Source: DASSUW01 sp963844205
GTDB taxonomy: Bacteria > Actinomycetota > Thermoleophilia > Solirubrobacterales > Solirubrobacteraceae
Length of the DNA: 64,000 bases
Assembly: GCA_963844205.1 (NCBI GenBank)
Contig: CAWJNK010000014.1
Coordinates: 1,488,001 to 1,552,000 of the forward strand
Reading direction: 5' to 3'
Below are positions 9,015 through 17,273 of the stretch, one piece after another; the first letter of the stretch is position 1, and every line of letters begins with the position of its first letter. The notes under the pieces are model-generated. The model had not been told where the DNA came from, did no database searches, and worked only from the letters and a program-made list of their open reading frames with translations. Made by a program: the position numbers and the translations under genes.

Positions 9015-9746
9015 ATGGCGACGGTCGCCGAGCTCTCGGGCCCGTACGCCAACTTCATGCTGAGCCCACGGCCGCCCGCGACGGCTGGCGTGTGCAGTGT
9101 CTGCATGACGTTCACCGAGGGGCAGGACACGTGCTACCCGTGCGGCTGGGAGCCGCGCTTTGCGGACGCGGTCCTGCCGATCTCCTACAGCGTGCACTTC
9201 GGCCAGCTGCACACGGCCCTGGCGCAGTACAAGCGGGCGACCGGAACCGTGGCACGGCGCCTCCAGATGGAGCTGGCCGCGGTGCTCTGGCGCTTTCTCC
9301 GCGAGCATGAGAGCTGCCTGGCCCGCACCGTCGGCGTCGACGGCTTCGACATGGCGACCACGGTGCCGTCGAGCGATCAGGCTCGCGACGCCGAGCACCC
9401 GCTGCGCCGGATCGTCGGTAGCGACGTCGGTGCCACGCGCGATCGCTACGAGCTGCTGCTCGCGCGGTCGGGCACAGCGGTGGCGGATCGCAAGGTCGAC
9501 CCCGGAAAGTTCAGCCCGGCGCGCGACGTCGACGGCGAGTCGGTCCTGCTCATCGACGACACTTGGACGACCGGCTCGAACGCGCAGAGCGCGGCCGCGG
9601 CGCTGAAGACGGCGGGCGCGAGCCAAGTCGCCGTCCTCGTGATCGGCCGGCACATCCATGCGGAGTACAAGCAGAACGCAGCGCGTCTGAAGGAGCTGCC
9701 GCGGACCTTCGACTGGAGCAGCTGCGCCCTCCACGACCTCACTTGA
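9015..9746 (+). CDS. ComF-like phosphoribosyltransferase, ShosT-like
   Basis: This is a type I phosphoribosyltransferase-fold protein of 243 residues. A zinc-ribbon-like segment near residues 27-45 has paired cysteines (CSVC and CYPC). The PRPP-binding loop VLLIDDTWTTGSNAQSAA is near residue 178, with the two aspartates and the TTGS turn intact, so catalysis is plausible. The gene follows the DprA-like gene by 9 bp. In ShosTA systems the PRTase-domain protein is the toxin and the DprA-like one restrains it; applying that here is inference. The alternative is a ComF competence protein, but ComF genes normally sit elsewhere and without this partner. Confidence 0.8.
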   Translation: MATVAELSGPYANFMLSPRPPATAGVCSVCMTFTEGQDTCYPCGWEPRFADAVLPISYSVHFGQLHTALAQYKRATGTVARRLQMELAAVLWRFLREHESCLARTVGVDGFDMATTVPSSDQARDAEHPLRRIVGSDVGATRDRYELLLARSGTAVADRKVDPGKFSPARDVDGESVLLIDDTWTTGSNAQSAAAALKTAGASQVAVLVIGRHIHAEYKQNAARLKELPRTFDWSSCALHDLT

Positions 9747-10009
9747 GGGCGAGCACGTCCGACGATCCCTGTGTGCCCGACTCGAACTGGAGACGTGACG
9801 ATTCCCGGCTGAAGGCCACGAAGCCCGTTTCGTGGCCTGAACACACCCCAAACGACCGCAGACTGCTGGAATCCACGCCCTCGCGACCTACTCGCGCCAA
9901 CTCCCCCTATTTGCAGGGCTTTTCACCTAGCGGCATCTGAAATCGTGGTGTCCCTCGATTTGAGCGACGCTCCGATAGGCCTGTGACTGGCAGTCTCGGT
10001 GTTCGCTTC

Positions 10010-10528
10010 TCATCGAGCCGAGACCGGATCGGCAGCCGCGTCGAAGGTGAACGCCTCGAGCTCGTGGCAGAGGGCGAGCGTCCGCGCCCACGCGGACGCC
10101 GCACTAGCGATCTCGACGAGCGCGGCCCGCGACTCGGCATCGGTCGACCGCAGGGCGCGCACGTACTCGCTGAACGCGTCAGCCAGGTTTGTCAACACGC
10201 CGTGCACGAGCCCGCGCACCAGCTCGGCCGGGCCGACGAATACCACATCCTCCGCATGCCCGCGCGCCGGCAGCTGCTCGCGCATCATCCGAACCAACCG
10301 AAGCTCGTACTCGCGCGCGTAGGCCTCCCGTGCGATCTCCGGATCCTCGTCGACGGCGTGCCGCACCCACGCGCGCCGGAGCTCCTCTTCGAGCGGCCCG
10401 CGAACCTCCTCGAGCTCGTCGAGCAGCCACGGCCACTGCTCGGCCGTCAGCTCAAGTCGCCAGACGTCACACACGCCCAGACCGCTCACGGACGCCCGGG
10501 CGCGCCCGGCGATACCTTGGTCCCGCAT
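10010..10528 (-). CDS. Hypothetical 172-aa soluble protein
   Basis: No family is recognised. An in-frame GTG or ATG could extend it upstream, but MRDQGIAGRARASVSGLGVC at 10528 is preferred because the upstream part is glycine- and proline-rich with poor coding character. The rest is helical and acidic, with WRLELTAEQWPWLLDELEEV near residue 30, and a C-terminal helix-rich region. No signal or membrane segment is present. It lies alone between the phosphoribosyltransferase operon and tRNA-Asp, probably inside the accessory region. Confidence 0.6.
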   Translation of the reverse strand: MRDQGIAGRARASVSGLGVCDVWRLELTAEQWPWLLDELEEVRGPLEEELRRAWVRHAVDEDPEIAREAYAREYELRLVRMMREQLPARGHAEDVVFVGPAELVRGLVHGVLTNLADAFSEYVRALRSTDAESRAALVEIASAASAWARTLALCHELEAFTFDAAADPVSAR

Positions 10529-10732
10529 AGGAGCTCGACCTCCTGTGCCGGCGCCGGGGACGTTGCAAGCGTCGCCCGGGGCACCTGTACAGATGCCTTC
10601 GCCAGTACTAATCGAGAACGGGGCGAAACTCGCCCCCACGCCGCCGACGACGGCGCCGTTAGAGCGCCGTTTGGTACCCGCGAGTGGTACCCGCCGCCTT
10701 TCGAGCCCCACAACGCCCGCCCCCGAACAACG

Positions 10733-10760
10733 AAAAAGCCGCCGGTAGCGGCGGCTTCGG
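10733..10760 (-). terminator. Rho-independent terminator after tRNA-Asp
   Basis: Reading on the minus strand, the hairpin GCCGCCGCTACCGGCGGC (10755-10738) is followed at once by five T residues. It starts 9 bases after the tRNA 3' end, where a tRNA terminator is expected. Confidence 0.85.
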
Positions 10761-10764
10761 GGAG

Positions 10765-10838
<74 letters not shown>

Positions 10839-10978
10839 CGGGGCGTGGGTTGACCAGTATGGCACGGGAAACGGGCCCCGACCCCCCAGCCGAAACCGGA
10901 GCCTCCGGCGGAGCCGCAACTCGGCGGTCCGCCGAGGGTTTCCGGGGCGTCAACCGATCAGCCAGGAGGTGGGGCCTC

Positions 10979-11671
10979 ATGTCCCATTCTTACAAGGGCC
11001 TACTCGCGGCACCCATCATCGCGGGCGCGATTGCGCTCGTCGCCGCGGGCACGGCGGTCGCGCTCGAGATCACCGGCACCGATGGTCCCGACCGCATCAT
11101 CGGCAGCCGCAGCGCCGACACGATCGATGCGCTCGCGGGACCCGACCGCATCTTCGCGCTCGCCGGGAACGACACGATCGGCGCCGGCGACGGCGGCGAC
11201 CGCGTGTTCGCGGGCCGTGGCGACGACTCGGTGGACGCCGGCGAGGGGGCCGACCGCGTGTTCGCGGGCGCGGGGAACGACTCGCTCGTCGCCGGCCTCG
11301 GCGACGACCGCGTGTTCGCGGGCCGCGGCGACGACAGCGTCGACGCCGGTCCCGGTTTCGACCGCGTCCGCGGCCGCGCCGGCAACGACACGATCAGCGG
11401 CGGCGAGGGGTTCGACGTCCTTCGCGCCGGCCGCGGGCAGGACACCGTCTCGGGCGGCCCGGGCAACGACCGGCTGCTCGCGCGCGCCCACCTCGATCCC
11501 GCGACCGACACGGTCAACGGCGACGAAGGAGACGACCGGATCCTCGTCCGCGACGGCCACCACGACGTCGTGACCTGCGGCCCGGGATTCGACCGCGTGA
11601 TCGCCGACGAGACCGACACGGCGGCCGCAGACTGCGAGGTGGTCAGAATGCCTACCCGCCTTGGCGGGTAG
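10979..11671 (+). CDS. Secreted RTX-type calcium-binding repeat protein
   Basis: This exported protein of 230 residues is built almost entirely of nonapeptide repeats of the GGxGxDxxx kind that fold into a calcium-stabilised beta roll. It starts MSHSYKGLLAAPIIAGAIAL, an N-terminal signal or anchor, then about fourteen repeats such as AGRGDDSVDAGEGADRV and SGGPGNDRLLARA. Four-fold spacing and the aspartate ligands are well kept. AGGAGGTGGGG precedes the start as a strong ribosome binding site. No catalytic domain is attached, so a surface or matrix role is likely. An N-terminal signal suggests Sec export rather than type I secretion. Two cysteines near the C-terminus (VVTCGPGFDRV, TAAADCEVV) may form a disulphide. 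Confidence 0.85.
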   Translation: MSHSYKGLLAAPIIAGAIALVAAGTAVALEITGTDGPDRIIGSRSADTIDALAGPDRIFALAGNDTIGAGDGGDRVFAGRGDDSVDAGEGADRVFAGAGNDSLVAGLGDDRVFAGRGDDSVDAGPGFDRVRGRAGNDTISGGEGFDVLRAGRGQDTVSGGPGNDRLLARAHLDPATDTVNGDEGDDRILVRDGHHDVVTCGPGFDRVIADETDTAAADCEVVRMPTRLGG

Positions 11672-11673
11672 GC
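11650..11673. terminator. Perfect 11-bp palindrome over the RTX gene stop codon
   Basis: GCCTACCCGCC, then TT, then GGCGGGTAGGC form an exact inverted repeat that includes the last codons and the TAG stop of the RTX gene. No T-tract follows on either strand, so it could be a weak terminator, an RNA-stabilising hairpin, or a protein-binding site between this gene and the 22-aa gene. Confidence 0.45.
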
Positions 11674-11681
11674 ACTAGCCC

Positions 11682-11750
11682 ATGTACATCGGAATAGGCA
11701 CCCTTCTCGTCATCGTCATCATCATCCTGCTGATCGCGTTCGTCTTCTAG
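11682..11750 (+). CDS. 22-aa hydrophobic membrane peptide
   Basis: A very short reading frame begins MYIGIGTLLVIVIIILLIAF and ends two residues later. It is a single continuous transmembrane helix with no charged residues. Similar tiny hydrophobic peptides are found in many actinobacteria and in the DUF3309-like group, but function is unknown. It starts 10 bases after the RTX stop, so co-transcription is likely. There is no strong ribosome binding site, and the gene is too short for statistical gene calling, so confidence is limited. Confidence 0.4.
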   Translation: MYIGIGTLLVIVIIILLIAFVF

Positions 11751-11776
11751 ACGCGCAGCAGCACGCCGCTGCGGAG

Positions 11777-11796
11777 CCTCACCGAACCAGGTGAGG
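11777..11796. terminator. Hairpin in the 11751-11899 intergenic region
   Basis: CCTCACC, six loop bases GAACCA, then GGTGAGG make a perfect 7-bp stem. A second small inverted repeat (GTCCGC/GCGGAC) lies just after it. No T-run follows. They separate the RTX and small-peptide genes from the MMPL gene and may end transcription or control its leader. Confidence 0.35.
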
Positions 11797-11899
11797 TTGT
11801 CCGCACCGGCGGACACCGGGCCGCCCCAATGTCCGCACACGGGCGGCTGACGAAGCTTTCGGGGAACTCTCCCCAGATTTCCCCGGAGGACTTCTCCAA

Positions 11900-14101
11900 G
11901 TGCAATCCACCAACCTCGCCTCCCGCGCCGCGCGCTGGAGTGCAGGCCACCGCAAGACGGCCATCTTCGGCTGGCTCGCGTTCGTCGTCGTCTCGGTCCT
12001 GCTCGCAGGCGCCGTCGGCCAGCAGACGATCGCCGACGAGGACTACGGCAACGGCGAGTCCAAGGCCGCCGACAAGGCGATCGCCGCCGCCGACTTCCGC
12101 GACGCCGCGGAAGAGCAGGTGCTCGTCCAGGGCAAGGGCCCGGTCAAGATCGGCGACGCCGCGTTCACCGCCGCGGTCGAGGACACGGTCGCGCGGCTCG
12201 AGGCCACCAAGGGCGTCGACAAGGTCGAATCCCCGCTCGCCAAAGGCAACGAGGGCCAGCTCTCCGAGGACGGTCGCTCCGCGCTCGTCACGTTCGAGAT
12301 CCCAGGTGACGACGACGTGACCGAGGAGCGCGTCGACTCGACGCTCGCAGCCACCGCCGCGGCGCAGAAGGCCAACCCGCAGGTGTTCGTCGGCCAGTTC
12401 GGCGACGCCAGCGCGGACAAGGCCATCTCGAAGGCGTTCGAGAAGGACTTCCAGAAGGCCGAGGGCCTCTCGCTCCCGATCACGCTGATCATCCTCATCC
12501 TCGCGTTCGGCTCGCTCGTCGCCGCCGGCGTACCGCTGCTGCTCGGCGTCACCGCGGTGGCGGCCACCATCGGCCTGCTCGCGCCGATCAGCCAGCTCTT
12601 CCCGATGGACGAGTCGGTGGGATCGGTGGTGCTGCTCGTCGGCCTCGCGGTCGGGGTCGACTACTCGATGTTCTACCTCCGTCGCAAGATGGAGGAGCGA
12701 GACGCCGGGCGATCGTCCGAGCAGGCGCTCGAGTTCGCCGCGGCGACCTCCGGCCAGGCCGTGCTCATCTCGGGCCTGACCGTGATGATCGCCATGGCGG
12801 GCATGTTCTTCGCCGGCAGCATCGTGTTCCAGTCGTTCGCGATCGGCACGATCCTGGTCGTCGGCATCGCCGTGCTGGGATCGCTCACGGTGCTCCCCGC
12901 CGTGCTCTCCAAGCTCGGCGACAACGTCGAGAAGGGCCGCGTGCCGATCATCGGCCGGATGCGCCACCGCAACCACGGCGAGTCGCGCGTGTGGGGCTGG
13001 ATCCTCGACCGCGTCCTGCGCCGCCCGGTCATCTCGCTCGTCGTCGCGGGCGGCATCCTCGTCGCGCTGAGCATCCCCGCGCTCAACATGCACACCGCCA
13101 ACCCCGGCACCTCAGGGCTGCCGCGCGACCTCGAGGTGATGAAGGTCTACGACCGCATCCAGGCCGCGTTCCCCGGCGGGCCGATCCCGGCGATCGTCGC
13201 GGTGCAGGCCGACGACGTGACCAAGCCCGAGGTCCAGGCCGGCATCCAGGCGATGAACGAGCGGGCGCTCGCGAGCGGCCAGATGTCCGAGCCGGTGACG
13301 ACGAGCGTCAGCCCCGATAAGACCGTCGAGGTCGTCTCGATTCCGATGCACGGCAACGGCACCGACGACACCTCGAACGCCGCGCTCGCGACGCTGCGCG
13401 ACGAGGTCATCCCGTCGACGGTCGGGAAGCTGCACGGCGTGGAGGCCGACGTGACCGGCATGACCGCCGGCTCGAAGGACTTCAACGACTCGATGACGTC
13501 CCACCTGCCGATCGTGTTCGGCTTCGTGCTCGGCCTCGCGTTCGTGCTCCTGCTGGTCACGTTCCGCTCGATCGTCGTCCCGCTGAAGGCGATCGTGCTG
13601 AACCTGCTCTCGGTCGGCGCGGCCTACGGGATCCTCACGCTCGTGTTCCAGGAGGGGCACGGCGAGAGCATCCTCGGCTTCGAGTCCTTCGGCGGGATCA
13701 CCTCGTGGCTGCCGCTGTTCCTGTTCGTGATCCTGTTCGGCCTCTCGATGGACTACCACGTGTTCATCCTGAGCCGGATCCGGGAGGCGGTGGACCGCGG
13801 GATGACGACCGACGATGCCGTCGCGTTCGGGATCAAGCAGACGGCCGGCGTCGTGACCAGCGCCGCCGTCGTCATGGTCGCGGTGTTCTCGATCTTCGGC
13901 TCGCTGAGCATGGTCGAGTTCAAGATGATGGGCGTCGGCCTGGCGGCCGCCGTCCTGATCGACGCGACGCTCGTGCGCGGCGTCCTCCTCCCCGCCGCCA
14001 TGAAGCTGCTCGGCGACTGGAACTGGTACCTGCCCAAGCGGCTGGACTGGCTCCCGAGGATCTCGCACGAGCATTCGCTGCCCGAGCCGGCACAGGCCTG
14101 A
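11900..14101 (+). CDS. MMPL/RND-family membrane transporter
   Basis: This is a large inner-membrane exporter of lipids or hydrophobic compounds of the MmpL type, driven by the proton gradient. Start GTG at 11900 gives an N-terminal cytoplasmic stretch and then membrane helix GWLAFVVVSVLLAGAVG near residue 25. Two extracytoplasmic loops (about residues 45-190 and 400-540) alternate with two blocks of five helices. Family motifs GLAVGVDYSMFYLRRKMEE (first half) and FGLSMDYHVFILSRIREA (second half) carry the conserved Asp-Tyr pairs. At 733 residues, length is typical. It stands alone downstream of two hairpins, with the phosphofructokinase gene 57 bp after. Substrate is unknown. Confidence 0.88.
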   Translation: MQSTNLASRAARWSAGHRKTAIFGWLAFVVVSVLLAGAVGQQTIADEDYGNGESKAADKAIAAADFRDAAEEQVLVQGKGPVKIGDAAFTAAVEDTVARLEATKGVDKVESPLAKGNEGQLSEDGRSALVTFEIPGDDDVTEERVDSTLAATAAAQKANPQVFVGQFGDASADKAISKAFEKDFQKAEGLSLPITLIILILAFGSLVAAGVPLLLGVTAVAATIGLLAPISQLFPMDESVGSVVLLVGLAVGVDYSMFYLRRKMEERDAGRSSEQALEFAAATSGQAVLISGLTVMIAMAGMFFAGSIVFQSFAIGTILVVGIAVLGSLTVLPAVLSKLGDNVEKGRVPIIGRMRHRNHGESRVWGWILDRVLRRPVISLVVAGGILVALSIPALNMHTANPGTSGLPRDLEVMKVYDRIQAAFPGGPIPAIVAVQADDVTKPEVQAGIQAMNERALASGQMSEPVTTSVSPDKTVEVVSIPMHGNGTDDTSNAALATLRDEVIPSTVGKLHGVEADVTGMTAGSKDFNDSMTSHLPIVFGFVLGLAFVLLLVTFRSIVVPLKAIVLNLLSVGAAYGILTLVFQEGHGESILGFESFGGITSWLPLFLFVILFGLSMDYHVFILSRIREAVDRGMTTDDAVAFGIKQTAGVVTSAAVVMVAVFSIFGSLSMVEFKMMGVGLAAAVLIDATLVRGVLLPAAMKLLGDWNWYLPKRLDWLPRISHEHSLPEPAQA

Positions 14102-14158
14102 TCGAAGCGCGCGGCGGTCGCGAATGCGGCCGCCGCGCGTTTTCGCTTCACTTCGCCT

Positions 14159-15190
14159 ATGCGCATCGGCGTCCTCACCGGCGGCGGAGACTGCCCCGGG
14201 CTCAACGCGGTCATCCGCGGCATCGTCCGCAAGGGCATCAACCAGCACGGCCACGCGCTCGTCGGCTTCCGTCACGGCTGGGCGGGCGTGCTCAAGAACG
14301 AGGCCGTCGACCTCACGAACGAGAACACGCGCGGGATCCTGCACCGCGGCGGCACCATCCTCGGCTCCTCGCGGACGAACCCGTTCAAGATCGAAGGCGG
14401 GGTCGAGCAGGTCAAGGAGGCGGTCACGCAGCGCAGGCTCGACGCGCTGATCCCGATCGGCGGCGAGGACACGCTCGGCGTCGCCCGCCGGCTGGTCGAC
14501 GAGGGGGTCCCGGTGGTCGGCGTCCCCAAGACGATCGACAACGACCTCAACGGCACCGACTTCACGTTCGGCTTCCAGACCGCCGTGCAGATCGCCACCG
14601 ACGCGATCGACCGCCTGCACACCACGGCCGAGTCCCACAACCGGGTGATCATCGTGGAGGTCATGGGTCGCCACGCCGGCTGGATCGCCACCTACTCAGG
14701 GCTGGCCGGAGGCGCCGACGTCATCCTCGTCCCCGAGATCCCGTTCGACGTCGACGAGGTGTGCCGGCTGATCCGCCGGCGGCACTCCAAGGGCGCGACG
14801 TTCTCGATCGTGGTCGTCGCCGAAGGCGCGACGCCGACGGACGGGGATCTCGTCTCCGAGTTCGGCGGCGCGACCGACGCGTTCGGGCACGTGCGCCTCG
14901 GGGGGATCGCGGTCGCGCTCGAGAAGGCGATCGAGGACCGCACCGGCTACGAGTCGCGCATGACGATCCTCGGCCACGTCCAGCGCGGCGGCACGCCGGT
15001 CGCCTACGACCGCGTGCTCGGGACACGGTTCGGGGTCGCCGCGATCGACGCCGCCAACGAGCGCGACTTCGGCAAGATGGTCGCGCTGCGCGGCACCGAG
15101 ATCGTGCGCGTGCCGCTCGACGAGGCGCTGGCGGAGCCGAAGCTGCTCGACCCGGCGCTCTACGCCACGGCAGAAGTCTTCTTTGGGTAG
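14159..15190 (+). CDS. pfp: 6-phosphofructokinase, probably PPi-dependent
   Basis: The enzyme phosphorylates fructose 6-phosphate to fructose 1,6-bisphosphate. Family motifs are clear: MRIGVLTGGGDCPGLNAVIR at the start, GGEDT at 101-105, PKTIDNDLNGTD from 123 with the catalytic aspartates, EVMGRHAGWIA and GHVQRGGTPVAYD. Two positions separate donor types: ATP enzymes usually have Gly at 104 and Gly at 124 (E. coli numbering), whereas this protein has Asp104 and Lys124, the combination known from PPi-dependent actinomycete enzymes. Sequence numbering happens to coincide with E. coli here. At 343 residues it is a normal short-type enzyme. A PPi-dependent enzyme would be reversible. Donor specificity is inferred from these residues alone. 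Confidence 0.9.
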   Translation: MRIGVLTGGGDCPGLNAVIRGIVRKGINQHGHALVGFRHGWAGVLKNEAVDLTNENTRGILHRGGTILGSSRTNPFKIEGGVEQVKEAVTQRRLDALIPIGGEDTLGVARRLVDEGVPVVGVPKTIDNDLNGTDFTFGFQTAVQIATDAIDRLHTTAESHNRVIIVEVMGRHAGWIATYSGLAGGADVILVPEIPFDVDEVCRLIRRRHSKGATFSIVVVAEGATPTDGDLVSEFGGATDAFGHVRLGGIAVALEKAIEDRTGYESRMTILGHVQRGGTPVAYDRVLGTRFGVAAIDAANERDFGKMVALRGTEIVRVPLDEALAEPKLLDPALYATAEVFFG

Positions 15191-15345
15191 ATGATTCCAG
15201 GCGTTGACGAACCTCCACGCCGCGGGGGTTGCGTCGAACACCCGGCGTCCAGTGCAATGGGCGCTCTCGGGGAAGGGGTGAAGGGCCGGCCCGGGGTTCC
15301 GTCGGGCGGGCCGACGGGACCCCGACGCCGCAATAATCCCGCACC

Positions 15346-16125
15346 ATGAGCGCGCCTTCCGCCCACGACCTCGGCGCGCTCGCGAAGTACCACGAGTTCA
15401 CACGCGAGCACCGGGCCAACAAGCTCGTCTACCGGCTCAGCCACGCCATCCTCGCGCCGCTGCTGATCGCGTACCTGCGGCTCACGAGGGCCGGCCGCGA
15501 GCACATCCCACGCGAGGGGCCGGTGCTGATCGTCGCCAACCACCGCTCGTTCCTGGACCCGTTCCTGATCGGCACGATGCTCCCCGCGGGCCGACCGCTC
15601 AACTTCATGGGCAAGGCCGAGCTGTTCGCGCGCCCGCGCGCGGGCTGGTACGTGTCCCGATGCGGATGCTTCCCAGTGCGGCGCGGCGAGTCGGACCCCG
15701 CCGCGCTCGAGACCGCCCACCGCGTGCTGACCGGCGGCGGCGTGCTGGTGATCTTCCCCGAGGGCACGCGCCTGCGCTGGGGCGGGCTCGGCGAGCCCAA
15801 GCGCGGCGCGTTCCGGATGGCGATCGAGACCGGCGCGACCGTCGTGCCGGTGTGCGTGCTCGGCGCCGAGAACGTCCGCCGCGCGAAGGTCGTCGTGCGC
15901 CCGGTCCACTGCCAGGTCCACGCCGCGCCCGCGATCCCGGTGGAGGCCGGCGAGCCCACGCCCGAGAGCGCCAAGGCGCTCATGGACGAGGCCTGGGACG
16001 CGGTGCGCACGATGTGGCTCGACCACGGCGGCTCGCCGGAGCCGGGCCGGCGCGACCGGCCGCCGCTGCGCGAGCGCGTGACCGCCTGGCGGCGTGCGCG
16101 ATCATGGCCTGGATCCCGCCGCTGA
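15346..16125 (+). CDS. plsC: 1-acyl-glycerol-3-phosphate acyltransferase
   Basis: PlsC transfers an acyl chain to the sn-2 position of lysophosphatidic acid in phospholipid synthesis at the inner membrane. The catalytic HX4D block is NHRSFLDPF near residue 65. The second glycerophosphate-binding block is FPEGTRLRWGG near residue 140, and a third region reads VVPVCVLGAENV. An N-terminal hydrophobic segment (LSHAILAPLLIAYLRL) anchors it. At 259 residues with a basic, proline-rich tail (RDRPPLRERVTAWRRARSW) it is a normal member. Its stop is 13 bp from the stop of the convergent DNA ligase gene. Confidence 0.88.
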   Translation: MSAPSAHDLGALAKYHEFTREHRANKLVYRLSHAILAPLLIAYLRLTRAGREHIPREGPVLIVANHRSFLDPFLIGTMLPAGRPLNFMGKAELFARPRAGWYVSRCGCFPVRRGESDPAALETAHRVLTGGGVLVIFPEGTRLRWGGLGEPKRGAFRMAIETGATVVPVCVLGAENVRRAKVVVRPVHCQVHAAPAIPVEAGEPTPESAKALMDEAWDAVRTMWLDHGGSPEPGRRDRPPLRERVTAWRRARSWPGSRR

Positions 16126-16138
16126 CGACGCGGCCTGC

Positions 16139-17230
16139 TCACGAAGTGAGCCGGCCGGCGAGGACGTCGGCGAGGGCGAACGCGGTCGGCTGCTCGAGCT
16201 GGGCGTAGCCGCAGGACTCCGGCTCGCGGTCGGGCCGCCAGCGGACGAACTGCGGCGGGTGCCGGAAGCGCGCGCCCTCGAGGTAGTCGTAGCGCACCTC
16301 GACCACCCGCTCCGGCCGCAGCGGGACGAAGGTCAGGTCCTTCTTCGGGTTCCAACGGCTGCCGCCCTCGGGGGCGTGGCCCATCTCGCCCGCCCAGCTC
16401 CACGGGTGCTCGGCGATGTCGGCCTTGAGCGGCTGCATCTCGGCGAACAGCTCGCGCCGGCGGGCCATCGGGAACGCGCCGATCACGCCGACCGGCGCCA
16501 GGCCTCCGGTGTGGTCCATCCACTGCGACGGCGGGGCGGCCTCGTCGACGTAGAGGCCGAGCAGGAGCGACCCGATCGCGTCGTCGTGCGCCTTGTGGAC
16601 GCGGTAGCCGGCGACGACGCAGTCCGCCGTGCGGACGTGCTTGATCTTGGTCATCACGCGCTTGTCGGGCTGGTAGGTGAGGTCGGCGCGCTTGGCGATC
16701 AGGCCGTCGAGGCCGGCGCCCTCGAAGCGGTCGAACCAGTCCCGCGCGAGCGCCTCGTCGCGGGTGATCGGCGTGACGTGGACCGGCGGCTCGGCGTCCC
16801 GGAGGGCTTGCTCGAGCAGCGCGCGGCGGCGCTCGAACGGCTCGTGGGTCAGATCGTCGTCGCCGAGCGCGAGCAGGTCGAAGGCGATGAAGCTCGCCGG
16901 GGTCTTGGACGCGAGCATGGTGACCCGGCTGGCGGCCGGGTGGATGCGTTGCTGAAGCGCCCAGAAGTCGAGCCCGCCCTCGCCGGCGATCACGATCTCG
17001 CCGTCGATCACCGCCCGCGCCGGGAAGGTGCGCTTGACGGCCTCGACCACCTCGGGGAAGTAGCGCGTCATCGGCCGCTCCTTGCGGCTGCCGATCTCGA
17101 CCTCGTCGCCGTCGCGGAACACGATCGAGCGGAACCCGTCCCACTTGGGCTCGTAGAGCTCGCCCGGCGGGATCGCGCGGACGGCCTTCGCCAACATCGG
17201 CGCGACCGGCGGCATCACGGGGAGCTCCAT
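16139..17230 (-). CDS. ATP-dependent DNA ligase, LigC-like
   Basis: This ligase seals nicks using ATP, separately from the essential NAD-dependent enzyme. Catalytic lysine motif I is EPKWDGFR with Lys29. Others visible are VIDGEIVIAGEGGLDFWALQ (motif III region), GLDGLIAKRADLTYQPD (motif IV) and KIKHVRTADCVVAGYR (motif V). The C-terminal OB fold ends with the typical RFRHPPQFVRWRPDREPESC. At 363 residues it lacks the polymerase and nuclease domains of LigD, so it matches the stand-alone LigC group used in actinobacterial repair, including end joining. No Ku gene is in the window. It is transcribed towards plsC and starts 44 bp from the divergent lipoprotein gene. Confidence 0.88.
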   Translation of the reverse strand: MELPVMPPVAPMLAKAVRAIPPGELYEPKWDGFRSIVFRDGDEVEIGSRKERPMTRYFPEVVEAVKRTFPARAVIDGEIVIAGEGGLDFWALQQRIHPAASRVTMLASKTPASFIAFDLLALGDDDLTHEPFERRRALLEQALRDAEPPVHVTPITRDEALARDWFDRFEGAGLDGLIAKRADLTYQPDKRVMTKIKHVRTADCVVAGYRVHKAHDDAIGSLLLGLYVDEAAPPSQWMDHTGGLAPVGVIGAFPMARRRELFAEMQPLKADIAEHPWSWAGEMGHAPEGGSRWNPKKDLTFVPLRPERVVEVRYDYLEGARFRHPPQFVRWRPDREPESCGYAQLEQPTAFALADVLAGRLTS

Positions 17231-17273
17231 CGCCTCAATCTGTCACAGCCGCTCGCGGGGGTGCGAGGATCGG

